64,000 bases of DNA from Erythrophleum ivorense (lineage: Eukaryota > Streptophyta > Magnoliopsida > Fabales > Fabaceae): the NCBI GenBank assembly GCA_026724425.1, contig JAIUCV010000022.1, forward strand, positions 9,672,696 through 9,736,695, given 5' to 3'. Shown piece by piece: positions 1-11,471 of this stretch. Within the stretch, counting starts at the first letter, position 1; the number at the start of each line of letters is the position of its first letter. A program made the position numbers and the translations under genes. The notes beneath the pieces are model-generated. The model did no database searches and had not been told where the DNA came from. It was given only the letters and a program-made list of their open reading frames with translations.

Positions 1-540
1 TACAACAATGTCTTCCCTAACAAACCTGAAGGAACTTGATGTAAGTTTCAACAAGCTTGAGTCTGTGAGTGCTACCTCTCTGGTCAAGATGAACATAGGA
101 AACAATTTTGCTGACTTACGATCCTTACCAAGAGCCACTGGGAACCTGGAGATGCTTGGGGAATTGGATATCAGCGATAATCAGTTAGGGTCCTTCCTGA
201 CTCATTTAGAATGCTTACTCGACTACTCATCCTACGGGTGGAAGGGAAGCCACTTGAAGTGCCATCATGACATATAATGGAATTGGGAGCAAGGTAATAT
301 GCCTTCTTTTATCTTGTTCTTTTGATATCAGTAAGCTTCTCTCTTGTTTGAATCTCAGTCTTCATGTCTTAGTGCATTTCAGGCTTTGTCCAGTACATGG
401 CTAAACTCGAGGAGAAGAGCTGGGCTCAAATGTTCTTCTTTTCAAAGCCTAACAGAAGGAAGCGTAATGGTGTTGATTATCTGAAAGGCTCACTTAGGTA
501 CATCATGGTTGACAAGCAACAGATTTCATTTGTAATTTGA
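1..540 (+). pseudogene. 3' end of a PIRL-type leucine-rich-repeat gene, disrupted
   Basis: The visible part reads as the C-terminal LRRs and tail of plant intracellular Ras-group-related LRR proteins, which act in the cytoplasm as protein-binding scaffolds. Two LRR blocks are clear (TNLKELDVSFNKLESV and NLEMLGELDISDNQL). A probable intron runs 294-382 (GT...AG). The second exon, 383-540, encodes the family tail VQYMAKLEEKSWAQMFFFSK and a Lys/Arg patch. Three lesions are visible. About six codons are missing between LESV and TSLV. A one-base loss near 187-190 shifts the frame; the family sequence VLPDSFRMLTRL continues in the next frame. That frame then has an in-frame TGA at about 268-270 where the family has an Arg codon. 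The exon junction is also out of frame. The gene starts left of the window. It is probably a decayed copy; assembly error is the alternative. Confidence 0.7.
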
Positions 541-1967
541 ATTAGAACTGATAAAGTTGGAGTTGGGTATGTGCTAAAGAAATAGACCTAAGAATTGACA
601 TATGGTCACTACTTGTGATATGGATGGCTTTCCTTGGTTGGAATGGAATCAAAGAGTAAATGCATACTTTGAGAGAATGCCAACTGGTGGTGCAGATTGT
701 TGAAGTTGCCATTTCATGTTGGGTTGGCTGCTGGTGTTCTCTTTTCCTAGTTGACATGGTATTTCTGTGGTCAGTAAGCTGAGTAAACACGAGTAGTACC
801 AGAATGAATTGGCTATCTGGTTTGACTATTGCGGCTTAAATTGTAGATGTTCCGTTTAATATTTTTCTTTTTCCTTCTGTACAATATAATTTTTCTGTTC
901 TCTTATTTTAGATGGTATTCCTGCCGTGTTGTAAATGGAATTGTACAATCCAACGGGCCAAATTGAAATGGTTTGTGGGGAAAAACCATAGACGATTATG
1001 TACTATTTATGTTCACCTCCCTTCCATTGTCAATCTAATTACAGATTTACAGTTACCCTTGCCCCTTTCCGCTACTTCTATTGGATACCTTGAATGAAAT
1101 ATGACGTCTCTTCTACTTTTTTCCTTTCCATGCTAATGTTCTCTCCTTTAAAATTTACTTTGTTGGAACTACACTAATATGAACAAAAATATGAAGCACT
1201 AACTAAGAAAATGTCAGCTGGCTGACTAATTGGGCCAGTAAAGTGCATCAGTTTTCTTCCTTATCATCTCATCATTACTTTTCAGTCTCCAGGATCAATT
1301 ATTGACGTTTGTAGCCGCAACATTTTTCAGTGAATTGGTAATTGATGTGGACAGAGGGTTTGATATGTAGTTAAATATGGTTCATAGTGTTTTCGTATAA
1401 AGAACTTAGATAATAAGAAATTAAAACCAAGATATTTATAAAATAAAGAACAATATGAACATATTGCTTTTTAGCTAGTAACGTAGTGCTAGCTAAACTT
1501 GTATTGCATAGTGAATTACTGTACTTGGTTTTGGTTGTATACTGTGGACGGCTTGGCACACATCTTGCTATATATAGGGTTACATTGATTGTTACCAATA
1601 TTTTTAAAAAGAAAGTTATTTAGAATTATCCTATCTAAGAGAAATTCTTTGGTGCACATAACCTTTTGCAACAACATTTTACATTTCATCAAAGTAAGTT
1701 TTTTCTTTTTTTTTTTTGGTGAAAAGGGAAATAATATTTTATAAAAAGAAGAAATTATATTAAAATAAGAGTCTTGGCTAACCAATGTTATTAGAGTGCT
1801 AGTTAAAAATAATAATAAATACTTTTTAAAATGGTTTATTTAATCTATTATTTGATAGTATTTCAAAATTTGTAAATATTTCTCTTATTATTTATTTATT
1901 ATTTTGGCTGATTGCTTGTGCCACTTATAAATATGACAAAATTCCCCTTAAAAAAAACACAAAATTT
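541..1967. other. Non-coding flank, no gene seen
   Basis: A+T-rich sequence follows the PIRL stop and probably includes its old 3' untranslated region. No ORF resembles a known family, and the short ORFs here have no recognisable content. A T-rich homopolymer run lies near 1700-1720. Confidence 0.5.
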
Positions 1968-2385
1968 GGTTGTGTTTAGGAGTTTAGAAGGAAATAGAAT
2001 GAAATGACTCATAATGAAATGGAATGGAATAGAAAAATATATGCTATTCCATTGTTTGTTTTGGAGTTAAGGGAGGAAGGGAGGAACTTATAAATTAATT
2101 TTTTTTAATATTATCGTTATAACTAGAATGTGGTTCTAGCAAAATTTTTAGCTGAAAAAAATATAATTTTATCACATGTCCATTCCATTTATTTCTAAAA
2201 CTCCCAATTCGAAGGGAAAAAAAGATTTTAGGTATTGAGTGGTAAGGAAGAGTCTTTGAATCCATCCTTGCCTTTCTATACCATCCTAAAACAAGTTTCT
2301 TTAACAAAAAGTTACCCCTTCCTTAACAAAAATTTACCCTAAATTAATCATCCTATCAGTGGCCATCTATTCAAACATAGCCTAA
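1968..2385. mobile_element. Possible MITE-like element
   Basis: The left edge reads TTGGTTGTGTTTAGGAG and the right edge ATTCAAACATAGCC. These are roughly complementary, as in short non-autonomous DNA transposons of plants. The interior has repeated GAATGGAATAG-type words. There is no coding capacity. The termini are imperfect and no clear target duplication was found. Confidence 0.3.
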
Positions 2386-3100
2386 ATCTTTAAAATTTAA
2401 AAATATAAACCTTAACCTAATTATGAACCCTAAAACCCCTAACAAACAAAACCTTAAAATTCTAAATTCTTATTCCTTAAAAACCTACATACTAAAACTC
2501 AAAATTTTAAACTCCTATATCTTATACATTGAAACCCCCTATAATAACTAAATATTAGTAGTATAAACAAGAATATTAGGGCTATACAAACTTGAACAGT
2601 AGACCTTCTTAGCTAAGTCCATAAACAATAAATTCATAAAACTCTAAAAATGCAAACCTAATAAAAATCCGAAAATATCAAACTTCTATTTCTTAAAGGC
2701 AGTTTTGTCATTGAAAATTATAAGTAAACTAGCTTTATCATCCCTAATAATGAGTACAATTACTTCTATTTGTTAATATAATACTCTTTACACAAATCAA
2801 GACTAATTAATGCATCCTTAATCAATGCGCTAATGGCACTAGTTACCAAGACCATTTATTTAATTAGTTATCTATTCAAATTTTTTGCAAGAATTTTTTT
2901 TATTGGTTGTTTATTAAACATAAAAGTTCGTTCAATTTGAGTTTAGAGTTTAAAGTTTTAGAATTTTAGTATTTTAAGTTTAGGATTTAGAGTTTATGGT
3001 GAAGGGTTCATGATCTTTAGAATCAAAGTTTTAGGGTTTAGAATTTTAGAGTTTAAAGTTTCAAGGTCTAGAATCTTAATGTATAGGGCTTTAGATTCTA
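2386..3100. repeat. Degenerate CCCTAAA/TTTAGGG-like words in opposite orientation
   Basis: From 2390 to 2560 the strand is rich in AACCCTAAAACCCC-like and TAAAATTCTAAA words. From 2935 to 3085 the complementary words appear (TTAGGGTTTAGAATTTTAGAG). The two blocks look like the arms of a long imperfect inverted repeat with a telomere-like flavour, but perfect heptamer tandems are absent. Confidence 0.4.
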
Positions 3101-3590
3101 TAGTAAGAGAGCTCAGCCTCCTCATAGCATTAGCTCACTTTATATACATGTTGAAAGTAAATTATAATGATTCAAATAATAATAAAATAAGTTTATAGGA
3201 TCTGGTCTAGTAATAAGGAATGTGGGTAAATTAAAAAATAAATAAATTTTGCTTCATTTTATATAAAAAAAATTATAAATTAATAAGGAATAACTACTAG
3301 TGTGGCAAATGGTCAACTTTGCATGTGCTAGATTGGTTTCTTAAAAAAATGTTATTTTTAATAAACTACAAGTTTGTTTGAGAATGTTGTGATTTTTCAA
3401 AAATTATTCCTAAAAAAAGTTGATATTTTATAAAGGAAAAAATAATATTTGATAATTTTTTAAATTGTTTTTAAAGAAAGATTAGTTGATAGAGATTTAG
3501 TAATATTTTTTAAAAATTATTGCAAAAAGACAATAATGATCTATGTTTTGGAGATAAAATAATGAAAGCACAAGAAGATATATAAAGGCA
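3101..3590. other. A+T-rich sequence, nothing recognised
   Basis: Low-complexity A+T-rich DNA lies between the inverted-repeat-like tract and the first LTR-like block. No gene or clear repeat was identified. Confidence 0.4.
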
Positions 3591-3599
3591 TTTTTGGAA

Positions 3600-4102
3600 T
3601 GGATCAAAGCATAGGTTAAGATTGGACAAGACTATTTGGGAGTCAAGAGAGAGAATGATAAAGAGATAACTTGTATTATTGGGTCTAAAAAGATAGTGAT
3701 ACAATGACTAAAAGAGCAAAGACTATAATTCTTAGACTTAGTGGAGTCTACATGGATAGTTCGTGGTGTAGTAAGGATGTGTGTTTCACTGATGATTTGG
3801 CTCTCGTGATCTAGTCTTGTTCCTTGGTGTAGTTGTAGGAGTCTCTATTTATGACGCTTTAAAGGCAATGAACTAATGATGACAATCAAGCCAAATTACT
3901 TAATGGGGTCATAGGAGCCAATTCTAATTGGCGGCTTATTATGTTAGAGCCATTTTGTTCAGAGCAACTTGGGAAAATTAATGTGTTAGGTCCTTTAATA
4001 AGGCTCAATGAATGGTAACTGTTGAGTGCTTCAGGCCTTCTAGAATTAAGCTTGATATGATTGGGTTGACCCAAACTCTTATAGCTTGGTAGCACTTATA
4101 AT
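3600..4102 (-). repeat. LTR-like block, left copy of a degenerate LTR element
   Basis: This block aligns by eye along its length with 5650-5802 plus 9448-9784. Shared words include GATACAATGACTA, TTCTAGAATT, TTCAAACTCTTATA/CCAAACTCTTATA and GTAGCACT.ATAA. On the minus strand the element edge reads TATTATAAGTGCT, matching TGTTATGAGTGCT in the other copy. A purine-rich stretch (minus AAGGACAAG, about 4103-4111) just outside could be a decayed polypurine tract. The left limit is approximate. Confidence 0.6.
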
Positions 4103-5640
4103 ACTTGTCCTTAAGTCTGTTAGTTGAGTGTTGAGCTAAGTAGACTTAAAGTAATGGGTGTACCTAGGTTGTCATGTGATTAAGTTGGCAACATTGTCAC
4201 TTTGCATTTGTGTGGTGTGCTCTATGGAATGCGAGAAGTCATGGGATATGGAGTGTCCTTTGCAAATCTTTTTAAGTCTTGTATGTTGCAATTATGTTCA
4301 TTCTTTGTGTTTCTTCTTTGATTCATCTACTTCATATGCATTTGCATATGGTGCTCTTCAGTACAATCATTATGCCTTTCCTTGGTGACATTAAAAGTAA
4401 TATGTTTGAAGATGATTTTCACTAATTTCATAAGGGCTATATTTTTCCCTTGAATGTTGTTCCATCATTGCCTTCTATTAGTAAGGAGTGTTTGATAAGG
4501 AGGATAGAGCTTTCTGACATTGTAAGAGGATGTTCTTCAAAGAGAAGTTTGCTTTCCATTGGATAGGTGTTTTTGTTCCATATTAGCATCAATCAAGGTG
4601 TCTTTTTACTAGTTAACCCCATAAGTTGTTTAGTATGTGTTAGGGTTTGCAGCTTTATGCTATTATGCAAGGATAAAGCCATCTTTTACTTTGTTTAACC
4701 ATTTTTTCAATGTATATGAGTATGCCACTATACATGGTATGGCCACTATCGTCAATAGACCCAGTCATCATCATCATCTATATATTGGAGGTTTTATGGA
4801 TTTAAGTTCATTATGGGTTTATCACTTTTTACATGCGTTGAGTACTCATTAATATATTAACAAAGTTAGTTATGATCTTGAAGATAGCATAACTTTCCTA
4901 TTGGATTTGGTTAATAGGTTTCATTTAAGTGAGATTCCTTTGGGTATAGTAACTTCAAAACTAGTATTAAGGGATGTCGAGGTTAATTATTAGTTTACTT
5001 AAGGTAACCTGACATTACCTTGACATCGTAGTGTATGGATGCAACTTTAAAGGTTCACCAATCAAGGTAGTCCTAATGTTCTTCTTATAGCTTCTCTAGA
5101 TGCTCTTTTAGTTGTTGCTCCCTTTACTTTGTGCCTATAACAAGTTCTTCATTCACGAATTCTTTATCTCCCTTTGTTAAAGATGTTACTTTGCAAAACC
5201 ATTGTCCTGAGGTGAGAGATTCATCTCATAATTCTAGGGATGATGTTGGAGGAAAAGCATTTGTGACCTTTGTCTAAGGAAGAGTTTCACGAACTTAAAA
5301 GTTCCTTGGAGGTGAAAATAGACAATGTTATAACATATAATATTCTATCAGTAATGTGGACTAAAGACAAAATAGGCTTCCAAAAGCAAGATAAGCCTAT
5401 AACACCTTATTATTAATGTAAGCTAAAAACAATCATTCATATGGATTTGTAACTAAAAGCAAAATAAGCTAATTTTAGAAAATTATGAAATGATTATGAC
5501 ATAGTTAGAGAATTTATAATTTATGTAGACTTTCTTGCATAGATGACTCAAAGGAAATCACTTCATCTTACAGTTGTAGTTTTCCAAGACTGAATGATGA
5601 AAGAAAGCTAAGATGCCCCTTACCTAGCATGCTAAAATGT
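4103..5640 (-). mobile_element. Internal region of a degenerate LTR element, no intact gene
   Basis: This sequence lies between the two LTR-like blocks. Only short ORFs remain and none shows a recognisable gag or pol motif, so the superfamily cannot be assigned. It may be a non-autonomous element or too decayed to read. Confidence 0.4.
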
Positions 5641-5649
5641 TTCTAGCAT

Positions 5650-8600
5650 GAATGTCCTTAAAAAGTAGATAGGATTATTTAAGAGTGGAGAGTCAAAAGA
5701 AAGAACAAGATAATAAAAACACGATAAGTTGTATTAAAGGGTTTAAAGAAATAATGATACAATGACTAGTTAAAGAAAGTACTATAATGTTTAGGCTTAA
5801 TGTGTAACACCATATTATTCTAGTAATCACTTTATCCTTACCTAGCTACCTTTCCTTAATTCACAAACTTCCTCAAGAAAATCAATAAAAATAATGCAAT
5901 ATTTTGCGTTACGTAAGGCTTTAAATTTTCGTTTAACGCTTTGTGGACCCTGTGAACTCCCTAATATAATCTTCTACTCATATTCCATTTATACAAGTTA
6001 TAATCTTCACCAAACATCACATACTCCTCAGATTATAAGCCACATATAAAAAAAATGCAAAGATGCTCTCGGGTTCCAGTACCAAGTTTCTATCATCAAA
6101 TTTGAAAATTCATAATTAAATATAAAAAAATTGAAAATCAGGTCAATGATAGCTTTCTGGAAAGCTCTAGATATCAACTATAGGTTAAAAATCATTCCAG
6201 GCCATGAAACTAGACCATGATTGACAACAGAAAAGCACTAAAGGTCTAGCTACTAAGGTTTGGTATTATAAGTTACTGATATGAATTTCAAAAATTCACA
6301 AAAAATTTTAAAAAACTCAAAACCCAGCAAACCATACCACTATAGAAAGCTATGGATGTCTAATTGAGGGTAAAAATAACTCTAGACCAAAATAGATGCG
6401 TTTAGCCTATGAAAACGTATGAAATAATACTAGAGATCCTACTGCATCCCTAATACTAATATACAGCTTCAAAAATTTGGTTCTCCCTCTACCAACCTCC
6501 CAATGGGGTAATCTCAATGCTGTGGAAAGATTATCATGTTTAGTTTATGCCTGTAAAATTTCATAGCTATTGGACACCATTTGCCCATGGATGACACAGG
6601 AAAAATAAACTAACCAAATGAATAGTACATCCTACTATTCAACATTTTTCTCCCAATTTTGAAAAATCATAATAAATTCTATAAAGCTCCAATTTAAGTG
6701 CTCTTTAGCTCTACAAAAAGCTTTAGATGAGACCTATATGCAGGCCAAATTTAATGAAAAAATTCGCTCATTTAATCACTTTGTGATGTAGGGTGCCAAA
6801 ATAACCATTTTAAGCATATATAGGATCAAATGTGAACCAAATTGGCTTATACCTTGTCCATGACCCCTTGAGAACGTGAGGAAGCTTAAATACAACCTTC
6901 CAAACTTGTCCAAGAGGTCCAAATATTCATACATCACAAAACCACTACCCCACCTGTTCATATACTCAAGGTTTCATAACCCATACTAAACATATGGATG
7001 TCAATAATGCACATACTCATTTATATGGTGCCAAAATCAATACATACATCTTATATTCATACATTTACATGTGTTCAATTGTCTACATCATATATACAAC
7101 TCATAGTTATAATTCTTGACATCAAAATACATTTACAAAGCTCCTTTTCCTATACATATATCAAAGTCTTGCTGCTTAGGCTTGTTGGCTCCCACTCCTT
7201 GGCCCACTTGGCTTACTTAGGCATGGTTAGATAATGGAAAGGGAAGAGTGAGATTCTATGAATCCCAATAGCTCTTAACTATTTTAATCATACATAAAAC
7301 CTATGATTTCAAGTTCAAGAATGCATGTATGAACCTTTAGCTATTAGTAATCATATATATTATCATTTTCATGTTCAAAAAACTCATACATATCACATAT
7401 TGGCTTTTAAGAGTATTGGTTTAGCCTTACCCCCGTTTCTTAGGACTTTTGGACTTGTCTTACCCATTTTCAAGGGACTTTTGACTAAGCCTTACTTTTT
7501 TTGAGACTTTTGGCTTTGTCTTACCCAATCATAGGGGCTTTTGGCTCATCTTCACCTTTGCTAAGGAACTTTTGGCTTCACCAAGGTCATTCAAGACAAA
7601 TAGCATTCATAAAACACATATTATACACATAATGGTACCATGATATGTAAAAAATAGCTATATGCATTTCTCATGTCATAAAACATACATACACACAGCC
7701 AAGACAAGAAAACAACTAAGAATGCATGAGAGAAAGGTTAGAAAGCTACCTTGAATGCAAATATACACACTTTTTCTTGATTGATCTTCCCTTCCTCTAG
7801 TTAAATACTTGCAAGCAGGTGGAGTATGATTCCTTTGGCCTAGACAAACCAATTAGGACCCAATTATATTCTTGAAACAAACTCTAACACCATACACACT
7901 CAAGGGAAGCTTACTTGTTCATATGTATCAATTATGGTTCCATAAAACACCTAATGAAGCAACTACAAGAATTTAAAATCTTGGCTCCATTTTTTCCTTT
8001 AATCTATGACTCTTGACTCCATTTAAACTTCTTGGAGCCCTCACACAACCATTTTGAAGAGTTTAGCTATATGTTGCTTCATTATATCACATTATGGCAT
8101 TTATAGCTCCAACTCTAAATCTATGACTTTTAAAATTTTTCCAAGACTTCCTCTCATCTTCTTCCATTATATATAAACCTAAACTAAGCTTAGAAGACTC
8201 GAAAACACTCCCTTGGTCCTTCCTTCAAGCTTGGCCAAGACTTATACATGGTTTTGGGATCATGGAGTTTTAAATTTTTCCTTGAAAGAGGAGGTACTTA
8301 GGAGACTTTTTAGGGGCCTTAGGAACTCATTTAAACTCTCACATAACCTATAACACCCTTGGATAAAATCAGAGTTTAGCCTATATCTTTGAATCCTTAG
8401 CTTTACTATCTTGAATTTCATTGGTTCTTTTTTAAATTTCTTTACAGTATCTTGTTTCCCACACTCTAAATCATAGGTTTCACACTTAGTTTAGGTCAAA
8501 AATAATTCCCCCTTGGCTATCCTATATGATGCTGAGAGACACACAAGAAGAAGTAACAAGAAGGAAGCATGGAAAACAAAGAAATTACCTTGGTTTTTTA

Positions 8601-9784
8601 CCTTGGTTTAACTGCTCTTTCAATTGGTAAACTCCTTTCTTTCAGACTCCAAATCTTTCTCCTCTGTACTAGACCCAAAACATCACTATATCACATACAA
8701 AAACAAAAGGAATAAAGGTAGGAAGGAGGAAAACAACTTTAAAAAAGGAAAAGGCTAGAAATTCTGAGTTTTCCTTACCTTTTTTCCTTGCTTTCCTTCT
8801 TCTTCCCTTCCTTTATGTACCTCTCTCCCTTGGTCTCTCTCTCTATTTTGGATAGAACAAAGTTGGTCAAATGATGGAGGAGAAGTGGGACGCCCTTAAG
8901 AAACAAATGGAAGAGAATTTATTCTTTAAAATGTCATTTTTGCCCCTTGTCTTGGCTCTTTCATTTTAGGTTCATTTTACCTTTTTTTTAGAACTATATT
9001 TTCCATAATAAAATTTAGGTCCTCTAATTTATAAAATAGCTTGGAATCACTTAATTGAGATTTAAAACTTTCCCGAATAAAAAGGTCAAAGTTCAGGTCA
9101 ACTGATCATAAAAAACATACATCGAAGGAGTTTTAACTGTTCCGGGGATTCCCATAATTTTTAGAACCTCTGAGAATCCCAAAAAGCTCAAATTTTTTTG
9201 TTGAAAAAGCCCTCTTGTGAGTTTTTCAAAAAATGCTCATATTTACAAAAATGTCACTATACTTTTGACAATTTTATTGAACTACCTTGGCTTGAGTTTT
9301 CAGACATCTTAGACCTTCGATCCTTATTTTTTATTATTTAAAATTTTATTCTAATTTTATTCAGCCTCAAATCTTTTATTTCAAGGGACTTGCTTTTCAA
9401 ATTGATTCATTTCGGTGTTTTTACAAAATACCAGATGTTACATAATGAAATGTAAGCCTAATAGTAAAGATGATAATAAAGATGTTTCTCCTTGATGGCT
9501 GCCCCTTAGGTGTGGTTGTAATAGTCTTTATTTATAGGCCCTAAGGCTAATAAGTTGATGATGATAGTCAGACTAAGAAGCCTAGTGGACTTGTAGGAGC
9601 CATTATGATTATGTAACTTGCCATGTTAAAGTCATTTTATTCAAAGTAATTTAGGCAACTTGTTATATCAATTCCTTGAATGAAACTTAATGAATAGTAG
9701 CTTTTTAGTGTTTTAAGTCTTCTAGAATTGGGCGAATCAGATTAAGTCAATTCAAACTCTTATAATTGAGTAGCACTCATAACA
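5650..9784 (-). repeat. LTR-like block, right copy, split by a family T element
   Basis: The block runs 5650-5802 and resumes at 9448-9784. Its minus strand reads GGCCTATAAATAAAGAC near 9523-9540, a TATA-box-like site suited to a minus-strand LTR promoter. The right edge, minus TGTTATGAGTGCT, fits the TG start of an LTR. The split is caused by the element at 5803-9442, flanked by TAATG on both sides. Confidence 0.6.
5803..9442 (-). mobile_element. Family T element A (solo-LTR-like), TSD TAATG
   Basis: The element starts TGTAACACC and ends TGTTACA, flanked by TAATG at 5798-5802 and 9443-9447. It is 3640 bp with no ORF of note and no internal TG...CA repeat pair. This fits a solo LTR left by LTR-LTR recombination. 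Read on the minus strand it aligns by eye with the elements at 11472-14345 and 47786-51000. It lacks the TATAGCGA palindromes, carrying instead the alternative 5' module also seen in elements E, F and H. It interrupts an older LTR. Confidence 0.85.
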
Positions 9785-10538
9785 AATATTAATTTCAAAA
9801 AAACTATGCACGCACACAGACACACACACCTCTCATTCCCTTTTTTTCCATCTCTCATTTGTAGCATTAAACATTTCATAATGCATTTTACAAGTTTGCA
9901 TCTCATTAATCATAAAAACTTAAGCATTTTCAAGCATTCTTCATGTTCCAAATAGTTCATCACCCTCTTCTTCAAGAAACATTAAATGTTAAATTATGAA
10001 TATATTTTTAATTAATCAACCATTCAATGCAGTTGATTTTGTATTAAACTAGTCTGATTTTGTTCAATTTTAGTAGATTGGTTAGTTTTTATTTTGTTTC
10101 AACCAATTAGATTGCTTTGGTTGATTGAAAGTGTCGAAACCAAACTAATATAAACTAATACACTCCTAACACCTATAGCATGACAAATTTTAAAAACTAT
10201 AATATCCCTAAACGAACCTTACATCATGTGTTTATAGAGCTTATTGCTATTAGTTTATTATAATATGAGGAATGAATTGGACCCTTAACTTTATTTTATA
10301 TCTACTAGAAAATGGGCTATATAACACCATGAATTAATGCTACTAACATTGTTTCTTATTAGAGTAGCAAAAATTAAACAACAAAAGTTTTATTCCTTTT
10401 CATTAGCATTTTGACTCTAAACAAATTTTGTATTTAAATAACTATATAGTTGTATTTGAAATTCATAAAATTATATAATTACAAGTAATACTGTCATAGT
10501 GTTGAAATACCAGTATACAAGTATGCTTAGTTTCTAGA
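9785..10538. other. Unassigned A+T-rich sequence
   Basis: It contains a short imperfect CA-rich tract near 9810-9830 and otherwise unremarkable sequence. No gene was recognised. The segment ends at the target site (CTGGA) of element C. Confidence 0.4.
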
Positions 10539-10599
10539 CTGGATGTAACAACCAGAAAAAAAAAAGTTGAAAATTTTCGATAAGCTAAAAATTTTCTAA

Positions 10600-10850
10600 G
10601 TCTGCTAGCTATAGCGAGAAATGGCCTAACTATAGCGAATGTACCTATTCGCTATAGCGAGAAATGGTCTAACTATAGCGAGAGTGCCTTTTAATTATAG
10701 TGAAAATACTTCTAGCTATAGCGAGTATGGGCATCTCATACAAAAACCAAGGAGCTGCTCGTCGTAGCGCGCGCCGTAGCGAAGGCAGGGGTCTGGGACT
10801 GATGCGTGCTCGCCGTAGCAAGGGTTATGCCTCACTATAGCGAGAGTTAG
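10600..10850 (+). promoter_or_regulatory. TATAGCGA palindrome array in element C
   Basis: About ten words of the form CTATAGCGAG or CGTAGCGAAG recur every 20-30 bases, several as full TCGCTATAGCGA palindromes. The array is more G+C-rich than its surroundings. It sits shortly after the element's 5' end, where an LTR promoter (U3) is expected. Confidence 0.6.
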
Positions 10851-11471
10851 TCTAGAAAAATGTGAAAAAAGAGCATTTGACTTTTTAAAGCATCCAAACT
10901 CCTCCTTTCTCCTTAAACCGACTTAAGCTTCGTCCAAGCACAGAAAAAAGCTTGAGAAAGAGAGGGAAACTAGGAGAAACTAAGAGAGAAGGAAGGGAAG
11001 CTAAGGAAGAAAGGTAAGAACCTTTAAAGCTCTTCATGTTTCTTCTTCTTGATTTTATTCTTCTCCTTCTAAGCTCCCTTTCCCTGGGTTAATGAGTAAG
11101 AAAGCTTTGTTCTGACCTAAAAGGAGCAAGAAACCCTTAAAAGAGAGCGTGATGGGTTGAGAAATGCAAAGAAAAGAGAATAGTTGGAGAACTTCTAGAG
11201 AGAGAAAGAACCCCTAGTTTCTTATATGCTTGGTAGGGTTTGCTATAAAGAAACCCCTAACTTTGTGAATAATTGTTGAGTTATGAGAGAGTAATTCCAT
11301 GCTCTTTGTGTGCTTAGGCTCAAGAGAAGCACTCCTATCTAGTTATGATAGTGAAATCAAGAAAGAAGAAGACAAATTGAAAGGGAAGGCTTGTGTTAGC
11401 CTATAAGGTAGCTTTCTCCCCTTTCTCTCATGCATGAATGTGTGTTTAGCTTGTTTTAGAATGTGCGTATG

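Noticed and set aside
10600..10850. CRISPR-like regularly spaced repeats
   Set aside because: The repeat words are short, variable and palindromic, within a plant LTR-like element. There are no unique equal-length spacers and no cas genes.
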